From: Amycolatopsis camponoti
GTDB taxonomy: Bacteria; Actinomycetota; Actinomycetes; Mycobacteriales; Pseudonocardiaceae
Direction of reading: 5' to 3'
Length of the DNA stretch: 64,000 nucleotides
Assembly (NCBI RefSeq): GCF_902497555.1
Contig: NZ_CABVGP010000001.1
Coordinates: 682,001-746,000, forward strand
The notes under the pieces are model-generated. The model searched no databases and had not been told where the DNA came from. It worked only from the letters and a program-made list of their open reading frames with translations. Below, piece after piece: positions 50,208-58,006 of this stretch. How positions within the stretch are numbered: the stretch's first letter is position 1; each line of letters begins with the position of its first letter. Both the position numbers and the translations under genes were made by a program.

Positions 50208-51758
50208 TCAGCTCCAGCGCAGCGCGACCAGCTGGGTGATCAGGGCCAGTCGGACGTCGGGGTCGTCGAGGTCCAGTGGCACCAGTTCGAGGAGCTTGCG
50301 CATCCGGTACCGCAGGGTGTTCGGGTGGATCCGCAGCTCGCGCGCCGCCGCACGCGGGTCGCCGGGGTGGCGCAGCCACTCGTAGAGCGTCTCGACGTAG
50401 CCGGCCTTGCCCGTTTCGTCGTGCGCGCGCAGCGCGCCCAGCGGGCCGAGCTCCGCGACCTTCGCGCCGGCCGCCGCGGTCGCGCCGCGGTGCAGCGTCA
50501 ACGCCGTCCAGGCTTCGTCGAAGGTGACCACGCGCTCGTCGAGGATCTCCGCGCGCAGCAGGCCGAGGGCTTCGTCGGCTTGGAGGCGCGAGGCCGAGAG
50601 GTCGCCGATCTCGCCGGGAGCGCCGGCCGCGGCGCGCGGGGCGCCACTGCGACGGGACGGCCCCGTCGCGACGAGAGCGTCGCGCAGTTCCGCCCAGCCG
50701 CCGGGGCCCGGCCGGTCCGGGACCACGGCGTAGAGCAGCCCGCCCAGCTCGGTCGCGACCGGACGGCGCCCGATGCCCTGGGAGATCCGTTCGAGCAGGG
50801 CGAGCCGCAGGCCCTCGGCGTCACGGCCGTCGCCGCCGGTGACCTCGATGACGACCACCCGGTGCGGTTCGTCGGACAGGTCCAGCTCGGCCATCGCCTT
50901 GCGCGGGTTCGCCCGGCCTTCGAGCACCCCGCGCAGCAGTTCGGCCGACGCTCGGCGCTGCGCGTCGGTGTGCGCGCGCCGGCGCAGCAGGTGCAGCGCG
51001 ACGACCGGGGCGGCGTCGGCGAAGGCGGCCGCGCGCTCGTCGGACACCGGCCCGGCGACGACCGCCCACATCGACCCGAGCAGCTCGCCGCCCATCCGGA
51101 TCGGCACGATCAGCCGCGGCAGCGTGCCGTCGCGCTGGGCCGGGACGAAGATCGTCTGCCGGCCGCGGGACAGCTCCCGGAACACCCCGCGCGAGCGGAA
51201 CCGCGCGAGGACGTCGTCGGGGATGCGGCGGCCCATGATCGTGGCGACGCGCGCGGGGTCGGTGAGGTCCTGGCGCGCGGAGTAGGCGAGCACGCGCGAG
51301 TTGGTGTCCTCGATGGTCACCGGGGCGTCCACGACGGAGGCGACGGCGTCGGCCAGCCGGAAGAGGTCGCCGGAGCCGGGATCGAGGTCCTCGGACTCGT
51401 CGGCGAGGGCGTCGAGGACGGTCCGCAGCAGCCACACCAGCTGGGCCCACGACGTCGCGGCGTGCACCTGGACGAGCGCGACGCCGCTGGCCTTCGCGGC
51501 CCGCTTGACGGCGGGCTTCGCGGCGAGCGGCGGCTTGAGCAGCACGGCGGCGGCGCCCTGTTCGGCACTGCGCTTCACCAGTTCGGCGGCGTCTTCGGGG
51601 CCGGTGGTGGCGACGCCGAGCACGAGATCCCCGGCGGCGACGGCCCCGCCGGGTTCGGCGATCACGACATCGGCGACGGCGGGCGACTCGTCGGGCAGCT
51701 GCAGCGCGTGGAGCAGCGTCGGCCCCACCCGGTCGACCACGCTGCGCACCGAGACCAC
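50208..51758 (-). CDS. PucR-family transcriptional regulator
   Basis: Regulator of 516 residues. The N-terminal PucR domain (VVDRVGPTLLHALQLPDESPAVADVVIAEP... LVLGVATTGPEDAAELVKRSAEQGAAAVLLKPP) is followed by a GGDEF-like central domain without the GGDEF signature and a C-terminal HTH_30 domain: YVETLYEWLRHPGDPRAAARELRIHPNTLRYRMRKLLEL. Such activators often control purine, polyamine or amino-acid catabolism; no obvious target gene adjoins. GTG 51758 appears leaderless. Divergent from the methyltransferase gene. Confidence 0.92.
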   Translation of the reverse strand: MVSVRSVVDRVGPTLLHALQLPDESPAVADVVIAEPGGAVAAGDLVLGVATTGPEDAAELVKRSAEQGAAAVLLKPPLAAKPAVKRAAKASGVALVQVHAATSWAQLVWLLRTVLDALADESEDLDPGSGDLFRLADAVASVVDAPVTIEDTNSRVLAYSARQDLTDPARVATIMGRRIPDDVLARFRSRGVFRELSRGRQTIFVPAQRDGTLPRLIVPIRMGGELLGSMWAVVAGPVSDERAAAFADAAPVVALHLLRRRAHTDAQRRASAELLRGVLEGRANPRKAMAELDLSDEPHRVVVIEVTGGDGRDAEGLRLALLERISQGIGRRPVATELGGLLYAVVPDRPGPGGWAELRDALVATGPSRRSGAPRAAAGAPGEIGDLSASRLQADEALGLLRAEILDERVVTFDEAWTALTLHRGATAAAGAKVAELGPLGALRAHDETGKAGYVETLYEWLRHPGDPRAAARELRIHPNTLRYRMRKLLELVPLDLDDPDVRLALITQLVALRWS

Positions 51759-51807
51759 GGGATCATTCTGGCCGAGAAACCGCTGGACGGCTCGGTAGGG
51801 TCGGACG

Positions 51808-52428
51808 GTGAGCGAAGCGCGGCGGATCGTCGAAACCGGCTACGACAGCTCGGCCGAGCGGTACCTCGAGTGGAGCGCGCGGATCGCGGACGATCCCCGG
51901 CTGCGCTTCCTGGCCGAGCTGACCGGCCGCCTCGCCGACGGCGCGGAAGTGCTCGACCTCGGCTGCGGCGCGGGCGTGCCGTGCACGAAGCTGCTCGCCG
52001 AACGACACGACGTCCTCGGCGTCGACGTCTCCGCGACCCAGCTCGAACTCGCGCGGCGCACCGTCCCCGGGGCGCGGTTCGAGAAGGCGGACATGACGGC
52101 GGTGTCCTTCCCGGACAACAGCTTCGACGCCGTGACGGCGTTCTACTCCGTGCTGCACGTCCCGCGCGAAGAGCAGGGCGCGCTCTTCGCGCGGATCGCG
52201 CGCTGGCTGCGGCCGGGTGGCTGGTTCCTCGCCGCGCTCGGGTGCAGCGAGGCGAACGGCGTCGAGGACGACTGGCTCGGCACGCCCATGTTCTTCAGCA
52301 GCCACGCACCCGACGTCAACCGGCGCCTGCTCGCCGAAGCCGGGTTCACCCTGGTCCTCGACGAGCCCGTGACCATGCACGAACCCGAGGGCGCGGCCAC
52401 CTTCCACTGGGTCCTCGCGCGCCGTTAG
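51808..52428 (+). CDS. Class I SAM-dependent methyltransferase
   Basis: Methyltransferase of 206 residues. Motif I VLDLGCGAGVPCTKLLAERH, acidic post-I VLGVDVSATQLELARR, motif II FPDNSFDAVTAFYSVLH, motif III RWLRPGGWFLAAL. Closely follows the UbiE/small-molecule methyltransferase layout. GTG 51808 lies 6 bases after TAGGGT (leaderless promoter). Ends with HWVLARR. Its stop codon overlaps that of the convergent VOC gene by 4 bases. Substrate unknown. Confidence 0.9.
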   Translation: MSEARRIVETGYDSSAERYLEWSARIADDPRLRFLAELTGRLADGAEVLDLGCGAGVPCTKLLAERHDVLGVDVSATQLELARRTVPGARFEKADMTAVSFPDNSFDAVTAFYSVLHVPREEQGALFARIARWLRPGGWFLAALGCSEANGVEDDWLGTPMFFSSHAPDVNRRLLAEAGFTLVLDEPVTMHEPEGAATFHWVLARR

Positions 52429-52862
52429 ACCTCGTGCGGCTTGCGCGCGTCGATGTCCTCCGGGGTGTACTGCTCGCGTTTCGTGGTGAGCGCCCAGCGG
52501 TGGCCGTCCGGGTCGACGACCCGGCCGTAGCGCTCGCCGAAGAACATCTCCGTCACCGGGGCCTCCACCGTCGCGCCCGCGAAGACCGCGCGTCGCGCGA
52601 GGTCGTCCGGGTCGGCGGTCTCCAGCGTCAGCAGGAGCGGGGTCCCGCCGATCGTCGACGGCGCCAGTGCGTCCAGCGCCGCGATCTCCTGGCTCACCAG
52701 CAGCCGCGCGTCGCCGACCGCCAGCTCCACGAACAGCACCGTGCCGTCCGGCAGGACCGTGCGGAACAGCTCCACCGCGCCGAACGCCCGGCCGTAGAAG
52801 GAAAGCGCCGTCTCGACGTCCTTCACGAACAGGTGCGGCACCAGGCCGAGCGGGCGGCTCAC
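52425..52862 (-). CDS. VOC (PhnB/glyoxalase-like) family protein
   Basis: Protein of 145 residues with the paired beta-alpha-beta-beta-beta fold: VPHLFVKDVETALSFYGRAFGAVELFR, GGTPLLLTLETADPDDLARRAVFAGATVEAPVTEMFFGERYGRVVDPDGHRWAL. The second half is the PhnB-type signature. May be a metal-dependent small-molecule enzyme or a binding/resistance protein. GTG overlaps the PadR stop codon (GTGA), so both genes share one mRNA. Confidence 0.9.
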   Translation of the reverse strand: MSRPLGLVPHLFVKDVETALSFYGRAFGAVELFRTVLPDGTVLFVELAVGDARLLVSQEIAALDALAPSTIGGTPLLLTLETADPDDLARRAVFAGATVEAPVTEMFFGERYGRVVDPDGHRWALTTKREQYTPEDIDARKPHEV

Positions 52863-53197
52863 GCCGACTCCGGACGCGCCAGCAGGCCCGCGTCGTCCGC
52901 CGCGGCGACGAGCCGGCGCAACGAAGCAGCCTCACGCGAAGCAGCTTCGCGGCCGGCCGGCGTGATGCGGTAGTAGCGGCGCCGGGAGTCTTCGCCCGGC
53001 AGCTCCTCGGCCAGTCCGTCGGCGGCCAGCCGGGTCAGCGTCCGGTAGAGCGTGCCCGGGCCGAGCTGGACCTCGCCGCTCGTGACCTCGGCGACGAACC
53101 CCATGATCCCGTAGCCGTGCGCGCGCCCGCCCGGCCCGGCGGCCAGGGCCAGGAGCACCTGGAAAGCCGCGGGGGTGAGCGGGTTGCCGTCGGCCAT
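52859..53197 (-). CDS. PadR-family transcriptional regulator
   Basis: Winged-helix repressor of 112 residues: LTPAAFQVLLALAAGPGGRAHGYGIMGFV, GEVQLGPGTLYRTLTRLAADGLAEEL, YYRITPAGREAASREAASLRRLV. Short PadR subfamily 2, often responding to phenolic or antibiotic ligands. The ATG lies 6 bases after TAGGCT (leaderless promoter). The perfect operator-like palindrome at 53224-53242 sits over its -35 and over the promoter of the divergent VOC gene, pointing to autorepression and control of both directions. Confidence 0.94.
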   Translation of the reverse strand: MADGNPLTPAAFQVLLALAAGPGGRAHGYGIMGFVAEVTSGEVQLGPGTLYRTLTRLAADGLAEELPGEDSRRRYYRITPAGREAASREAASLRRLVAAADDAGLLARPESA

Positions 53198-53223
53198 GCG
53201 AGCAGCCTACACTCCGCCCTGGT

Positions 53224-53242
53224 TATATCCACGGTGGATATA
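53224..53242. promoter_or_regulatory. Predicted PadR operator TATATCCAC-G-GTGGATATA
   Basis: Perfect 9-bp arms around one base, centred between the divergent padR-VOC and VOC genes, 16 bases before the right-hand start codon. Length, symmetry and AT-rich ends fit PadR-type operators. Confidence 0.8.
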
Positions 53243-53257
53243 GAGAGAGGCGGGGTC

Positions 53258-53644
53258 ATGCCCATCCAAGGGGTCAGCAAGGTCGTCGTCGGGGTCGAGG
53301 ACCAGGCGCGTGCCAAGGAGTTCTGGTCCGGGATCGTCGGGTTCGCGGTGACCACCGACGTGCCCTACGACGACCAGGGGCACCGCTGGGTCGAGGTGAC
53401 CGCCCCGAACGGGACGATCCTCGTGCTCAGCGAGAACCCCGAGGACCGCCGCCGCTTCGGCGAGAACGACCAGCTGCCGACGTCGAACTTCTTCTTCCAC
53501 GCCGACGACGTCGAGAAGACGTACGAGGAACTGTCGGCGAAGGGGGTGGAGTTCCCGTCGAAACCGGAGAAGCAGCCGTGGGGCTGGTGGTCGATGTTCG
53601 TCGACTCCGAGGGGAACCGCTTCGCGCTGCAGCAGCGCGACTAG
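53258..53644 (+). CDS. VOC family protein under PadR control
   Basis: Glyoxalase/bleomycin-resistance-fold protein of 128 residues: GVSKVVVGVEDQARAKEFWSGIVGFAVTTDVPYDDQGHRWVEVTAPNG, NFFFHADDVEKTYEELSAKGVEFPSKPEKQPWGWWSMFVDSEGNRFAL. The His and Glu positions that bind metal in active family members are partly present. ATG 53258 has GAGAGAGG upstream. Ends overlapping the stop codon of the monooxygenase gene (convergent). Likely binds or modifies the same ligand class sensed by PadR (inference). Confidence 0.92.
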   Translation: MPIQGVSKVVVGVEDQARAKEFWSGIVGFAVTTDVPYDDQGHRWVEVTAPNGTILVLSENPEDRRRFGENDQLPTSNFFFHADDVEKTYEELSAKGVEFPSKPEKQPWGWWSMFVDSEGNRFALQQRD

Positions 53645-55191
53645 CGCGACTGGCGCGACAAGACCGCGGTCAGGACCCGCCACAGCTCGCCGGTGGGGTC
53701 CTCGACCGGCTCCTTCGCCCGCCACGCGACGACGCCGTCGGGGCGCACGAGCGAAGCGCCACCCGCCGAAAGGCCGTACCTCGCGGCGAAGAGGCCGTCG
53801 TCGATGACGTGGCAGTCGAGGCCGACGCCGGTCTCGGCCGCGACGTCGGCGGCGGCGTGCTCCCACTCGCCTCCGGTGCACAGCAGCACCCACGAGTGCC
53901 CGAGCAAGTCCACAGTGGACGCCAGGCCCGGGGCCCGGAAGCCGGGACGTCCGGTCGGCGCGTGGATGTCCTCCACTCGCGACCCGTCGTCCGGCTCCTC
54001 GGACAGCACGGCGGACGAGCGGTACCGGAACCCGAGGATGGCGTTCAGCATGTCCTCCGGCTCGGTGATCCCCGTGACGTCGAGGCCGGGGTGCATCCGC
54101 TGCTTCATGTTGTGCAGCGAGGTGTCGATGATCATCCGCGCGATCGGCCGCCGCTCGGCCTCGTACGTGTCGAGCAGCGCCGCACCCGCGTCGCCGCGCA
54201 GCACCGCGGCCAGCTTCCACGCGATGTCCGCGCTGTCGCCGACCGCGGTGTTGCCGCCCTGGCCGCCGGTCGGCGGCGTCACCTTCGCCGCGTCGCCGGC
54301 CAGGAACACCCGCCCGGCGCGGAACCGGTCCGCCAGCCGCGCGGCGATCTCCCACGAGCCGGTCCAGACGATCTGCGGCTCGAGATCGGGCAGGTCGGTG
54401 GCCGCGCGGATCATCGACACGAGCCGGTCGTGGCCGAAGTCGGCGGGGCTCTCGCCGCGGTCCGGGAAGTAGTCCGGCGCGAAGACGTACCGGTTCGGCA
54501 CGTCGGTGTTGACCAGCCCCGCGGTGAAGTCCGGGTGCTGCAGGTAGAAGAGGTCGGTCACGCCCGGCTGGACGCGGTCGCCGAGGTCGGCGTCGAACAC
54601 GACGCCGAGGCAGTGGCTCAGCGCGTCCATCCCGGTGGTCCCGATGCCGAGCCGCTGCCGGATGCCGCTGCGCCCGCCGTCCGCGGCGACGACGTAGTCC
54701 GCGCGCACGACCGTCTCTTCGCCTGAGTCGCGGTGCCGCAGCGTCGCGGTGACGCCGTCGTCGTCCTGCGTCAGGTCGACGAGCTCGGTCCGGAACCGGA
54801 CCCGCGCGCCGGCTTTCTCGGCGTGGGCCAGCAGGATCGGCTCGACGACGTCCTGGCCTGCCATGCCGGCGGGCATCGTCGTCGAGGCCGAGACGTCGAA
54901 CTCGCTGCCGTCTTCCATGAGCCGGTGCAGGACGCGGCCGGCCAGGCTGGTCGCCACGGTGATCCGCAGCCCCCGCGAGGCCCGCGGGCTCACCTGCAGC
55001 ACCTCGCGGTCGATTCCTGCCCAGTGGAACAGCTCCATCGTGCGCCAGTTCTGCCCGGCGGCCCGTGAGTGGACCGACGTTCCGGCGTGCCGTTCGACCG
55101 TCAGGACGTCCACTCCTTCCCGGGCCAGGAACAGCGATGCCGACAGTCCGCCCAGCCCGGCCCCCACGACCAGCACCTGTACTCGCTCCAT
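53641..55191 (-). CDS. FAD-dependent aromatic hydroxylase/monooxygenase
   Basis: Group A flavoprotein monooxygenase of 516 residues, close to polyketide hydroxylases such as aklavinone-11- or rifampicin-type enzymes. GxGxxG FAD loop VLVVGAGLGGLSASLFLAREGVDVLTVER, DG motif VVAADGGRSGIRQRLGI, and GD motif VFLAGDAAKVTPPTGGQGGNTAVGDSADIAWKL. The C-terminal ~130 residues form the thioredoxin-like domain of this family. ATG 55191 preceded by GGGAGGAAG. An inverted repeat covers the -10 of its promoter. Contains one TCCACAGTGGA palindrome. Confidence 0.93.
   Translation of the reverse strand: MERVQVLVVGAGLGGLSASLFLAREGVDVLTVERHAGTSVHSRAAGQNWRTMELFHWAGIDREVLQVSPRASRGLRITVATSLAGRVLHRLMEDGSEFDVSASTTMPAGMAGQDVVEPILLAHAEKAGARVRFRTELVDLTQDDDGVTATLRHRDSGEETVVRADYVVAADGGRSGIRQRLGIGTTGMDALSHCLGVVFDADLGDRVQPGVTDLFYLQHPDFTAGLVNTDVPNRYVFAPDYFPDRGESPADFGHDRLVSMIRAATDLPDLEPQIVWTGSWEIAARLADRFRAGRVFLAGDAAKVTPPTGGQGGNTAVGDSADIAWKLAAVLRGDAGAALLDTYEAERRPIARMIIDTSLHNMKQRMHPGLDVTGITEPEDMLNAILGFRYRSSAVLSEEPDDGSRVEDIHAPTGRPGFRAPGLASTVDLLGHSWVLLCTGGEWEHAAADVAAETGVGLDCHVIDDGLFAARYGLSAGGASLVRPDGVVAWRAKEPVEDPTGELWRVLTAVLSRQSR
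53909..53919. repeat. TCCACAGTGGA palindrome (copy 4)
   Basis: In the FAD monooxygenase gene (minus strand), Ser-Thr-Val-Asp with ACT. Confidence 0.6.
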
Positions 55192-55228
55192 CAGGACTTC
55201 CTCCCAGTCTGTGAATCTTCCTGATCGA

Positions 55229-55249
55229 ATATCTTAGACACAGAGATAT
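55229..55249. promoter_or_regulatory. Inverted repeat ATATCT-N9-AGATAT over the monooxygenase promoter
   Basis: 6-bp arms at 55229-55234 and 55244-55249; the minus-strand -10-like TAAGAT lies inside, 45 bases before the ATG. A likely repressor site. It differs from the PadR operator 2 kb away, so a different regulator is probable. Confidence 0.5.
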
Positions 55250-55268
55250 CGGCGGGGCAAGGGCGTAG

Positions 55269-55321
55269 GCTCCCAGGAAGTGGGAGCGGTTGGGTACTCC
55301 GTTCGGCCGAAGTAGCTTCGG
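55269..55321 (+). other. Two hairpins in the metY leader
   Basis: GCTCCCA-N5-TGGGAGC (55269-55287) and CCGAAG-TAG-CTTCGG (55307-55321) lie in the ~100 bases before metY. No recognised SAM riboswitch pattern; may be an attenuator-like or simply stable leader. Confidence 0.35.
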
Positions 55322-55358
55322 ACTCCAGCGATCCCCCTTGAGCCGCAAGGAGAAAACG

Positions 55359-56669
55359 ATGAGCGCGGACGACACCTCGGCGTGGTCCTTCGAGACCAGG
55401 CAGATCCACGCGGGCGCCGCGCCGGATCCGGCCACCGGCGCGCGGGCGACGCCGATCTACCAGACGACGTCGTACGTCTTCCGCGACAGCCAGCACGGCG
55501 CCGACCTGTTCAGCCTCGCCGAGCCCGGCAACATCTACACGCGGATCATGAACCCGACGCAGGACGTGCTGGAGCAGCGCGTCGCGTCGCTCGAAGGGGG
55601 AGTCGCGGCGCTGGCGTTCGCGTCCGGCTCGGCCGCGACCACCGCGGCGATCCTGAACCTCGCGGGCGCGGGCGACCACTTCGTCTCGAGCCAGTCGCTC
55701 TACGGCGGCACCTACAACCTCTTCCACTACACACTGCCGAAGCTCGGCATCGAGGTCACGTTCATCGACGACCAGGACGACCTCGAGCAGTGGCGCGCCG
55801 CCGTCCGGCCGAACACGAAGTTCTTTTTCGCCGAGACGCTCGCCAACCCGGGCAGCAACGTCCTCGACATCCGCGGCGTCGCCGACACCGCGCACGAGGC
55901 CGGCGTCCCGCTGCTGGTCGACAACACCATTCCCACGCCTTACCTCGTAAGGCCGATCGAGCACGGCGCCGACGTCGTGATCCACTCCGCCACCAAGTAC
56001 CTCGGCGGCCACGGCACGACGATCGCCGGCGTCCTGGTCGACGGCGGCACGTTCGACTTCGGCAAGGACCCGGCCAAGTTCCCGGGCTTCAACGAGCCCG
56101 ACCCGAGCTACCACGGCCTGAAGTACTGGGAGGCGCTCGGCCCGGGCGCGTACGCCGCGAAGGCGCGCGTCCAGATCCTGCGCGACACCGGGGCGGCGAT
56201 CGCGCCGCTGAACAGCTTCCTGATCCTGCAGGGCATCGAGACGCTGTCGCTGCGCGTCGAGCGGCACGTCCAGAACGCGCAGGCGCTCGCCGAGTGGCTC
56301 GAGCAGCGCGACGAGGTCGAAAAGGTGTACTACGCCGGCCTGCCGTCGAGCCCCTTCTACGCGGCCAAGCAGAAGTACCTGCCGCGCGGCGCGGGCGCGG
56401 TCCTGGCTTTCGACCTGCGCGGCGGCGTCGAGGCGGGCCGGAAGTTCGTCGACGGCACCGAGCTCCACAGCCAGCTGGTGAACCTCGGCGACGTCCGCAG
56501 CCTGATCGTGCACCCCGCGTCGACCACCCACAGCCAGCTCTCGGCGGAGGAGCAGCTCGCCAGCGGCGTGACGCCGGGCCTGGTCCGGATCGCCGTCGGG
56601 CTGGAGGGGATCGAGGACCTCAAGGCCGACCTGGAGGCCGGATTCCGGGCGGCCAAGGCGGAACTGTGA
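55359..56669 (+). CDS. metY: O-acetylhomoserine aminocarboxypropyltransferase (sulfhydrylase)
   Basis: PLP enzyme of 436 residues (Cys/Met metabolism fold) making homocysteine from O-acetylhomoserine and sulfide. FETRQIHAGAAPDPATGARATPIYQTTSYVFRD, GNIYTRIMNPTQDVLEQRVASLEGG, ASGSAAT, and SATKYLGGHGTTIAG with the PLP Lys. The length (over 420 residues) and the inserted GKDPAKFPGFNEPDPSYHGLKYWE segment separate MetY from MetB/MetZ. ATG 55359 has AAGGAG upstream. Coupled to metX. Confidence 0.96.
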   Translation: MSADDTSAWSFETRQIHAGAAPDPATGARATPIYQTTSYVFRDSQHGADLFSLAEPGNIYTRIMNPTQDVLEQRVASLEGGVAALAFASGSAATTAAILNLAGAGDHFVSSQSLYGGTYNLFHYTLPKLGIEVTFIDDQDDLEQWRAAVRPNTKFFFAETLANPGSNVLDIRGVADTAHEAGVPLLVDNTIPTPYLVRPIEHGADVVIHSATKYLGGHGTTIAGVLVDGGTFDFGKDPAKFPGFNEPDPSYHGLKYWEALGPGAYAAKARVQILRDTGAAIAPLNSFLILQGIETLSLRVERHVQNAQALAEWLEQRDEVEKVYYAGLPSSPFYAAKQKYLPRGAGAVLAFDLRGGVEAGRKFVDGTELHSQLVNLGDVRSLIVHPASTTHSQLSAEEQLASGVTPGLVRIAVGLEGIEDLKADLEAGFRAAKAEL

Positions 56670-57784
56670 CGGCTGGCCCCGTCACCGGCGCCTGGCGGAT
56701 CGGTGATCCGCCGGGACGCCGGAAGTTCGTCACCGGCCCCGGCGCGCTCGCGCTCGAGGCCGGTGGCGTGCTGCCTTCGTTAACGCTCGCTTACGAGACG
56801 TGGGGGACGCTGAACTCCGACGCGTCCAACGCGGTCCTCGTCGAGCACGCGCTGACCGGCGACAGCCACGCGGCCGGGCCGCCGGCGCCGGGGCATCCCA
56901 GCGCGGGCTGGTGGGACGGGCTGATCGGGCCCGGGAAAGCCCTGGACACCGACGAGTTCTTCGTCGTGGTCCCGAACGTCCTCGGCGGCTGCCAGGGTTC
57001 GACCGGGCCGTCGTCACCCGATCCGGACGGGACGCCGTGGGGCAGCCGGTTCCCGGTCGTGACGGTGCGGGACCAGGTGGCTTCGGAGGCGGTCCTGGCC
57101 GACCACCTGGGCATCGAGCGCTGGGCGGCCGTCGTCGGCGGGTCGATGGGCGGGATGCGCGCGCTGGAGTGGGCGGTGACGTTGCCCTCGCGGGTGGCGT
57201 CGGTGCTCGTGCTGGCGTCGACCGCGCGGGCGTCGGCCGAGCAGATCGCCTGGGCGGCGCCGCAGCTGCACGCCATCCGCAGCGACCCGTTCTTCCACGG
57301 CGGCGACTACTATTCGGCAGCGTCGGGGCCCCAGGCCGGGCTCGGGATCGCCCGGCGGATCGCGCACGTCACCTACCGCAGCGAGCCGGAGCTGGCCCAG
57401 CGGTTCGGCCGCGCGTACCAAGGTGACGAGGACCCGTTGCGGGGCGGGCGGTTCGCCGTCGAGTCCTATTTGGATCACCACGCGGGAAAGCTGGCGCGCC
57501 GGTTCGACGCGAACAGCTACGTCGTGCTGACGGAGTCGATGAACACCCACGACGTCGGCCGGGATCGCGGCGGTGTCGCGGCGGCTTTGGGCCGGGTGAC
57601 CGCCCGCGCGGTGATCGGCGGGGTGGACAGCGACCGGCTCTACCCGCTCTACCAGTCGGCGGAGATCGCGGCGGGGATCCCGGGAACGTCGGAGCCGTCG
57701 GTGGTTTCCTCGCCGTACGGCCACGACTCGTTCCTCATCGAGACCGATCAGATCGCCGCCCTGGCGAAGGCGCTTCTGGGCTAG
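56666..57784 (+). CDS. metX: Homoserine O-acetyltransferase
   Basis: Alpha/beta-hydrolase-fold acetyltransferase of 372 residues giving O-acetylhomoserine for MetY. LPSLTLAYETWGTLNSDASNAVLVEHALTGDSHAAG, nucleophile elbow AVVGGSMGGMRALEW (GxSxG), ESMNTHDVGRDRGG near the C-terminus with Asp, and SPYGHDSFLIE with the His. GTG overlaps the metY stop codon (GTGA). The 3' end is overlapped by the small convergent gene for 50 bases. Confidence 0.96.
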   Translation: MTAGPVTGAWRIGDPPGRRKFVTGPGALALEAGGVLPSLTLAYETWGTLNSDASNAVLVEHALTGDSHAAGPPAPGHPSAGWWDGLIGPGKALDTDEFFVVVPNVLGGCQGSTGPSSPDPDGTPWGSRFPVVTVRDQVASEAVLADHLGIERWAAVVGGSMGGMRALEWAVTLPSRVASVLVLASTARASAEQIAWAAPQLHAIRSDPFFHGGDYYSAASGPQAGLGIARRIAHVTYRSEPELAQRFGRAYQGDEDPLRGGRFAVESYLDHHAGKLARRFDANSYVVLTESMNTHDVGRDRGGVAAALGRVTARAVIGGVDSDRLYPLYQSAEIAAGIPGTSEPSVVSSPYGHDSFLIETDQIAALAKALLG

Positions 57785-57992
57785 TCACGCGCTCTCCCAG
57801 GCGTACCAAGGTGTTCGCGACCCGTCGTGACGCGTCGGCGGCGTAGTCCCCGAGGCGTCCGGCGGCGCGGTCGGAGAGCTTCGCGACCCGCCAGGCCACG
57901 TCGTCCGCGCGATCGGCGGCCTCGTCGCCCACCGTGGCGATCCGGTCGGCGAGCCGTCCCGTGCTCGCGGCGAGCAGATCCTTGAGTGCCAT
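57735..57992 (-). CDS. Small amphipathic protein built of 11-residue repeats
   Basis: 85-residue protein. Residues 2-67 are six consecutive 11-residue units: ALKDLLAASTG, RLADRIATVGD, EAADRADDVAW, RVAKLSDRAAG, RLGDYAADASR, RVANTLVRLGE. Pattern R-[LV]-[AG]-D-x-hydrophobic-A. This makes a continuous amphipathic helix of the type found in apolipoproteins, perilipins, synucleins and group 3 LEA proteins. The C-terminal ~18 residues are Pro/Ser/Arg-rich. ATG has GGAGGG upstream. It follows the AurF-type gene by 14 bases in one operon and overlaps the convergent metX end. Lipid-surface binding or membrane protection is inference. Confidence 0.75.
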   Translation of the reverse strand: MALKDLLAASTGRLADRIATVGDEAADRADDVAWRVAKLSDRAAGRLGDYAADASRRVANTLVRLGERVTSPEAPSPGRRSDRSR

Positions 57993-58006
57993 GGTTTTCC
58001 CTCCGC

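Noticed and set aside
55192..55358. SAM riboswitch upstream of metY
   Set aside because: Two hairpins are present, but the conserved core of SAM-I, SAM-II or SAM-IV is not visible.
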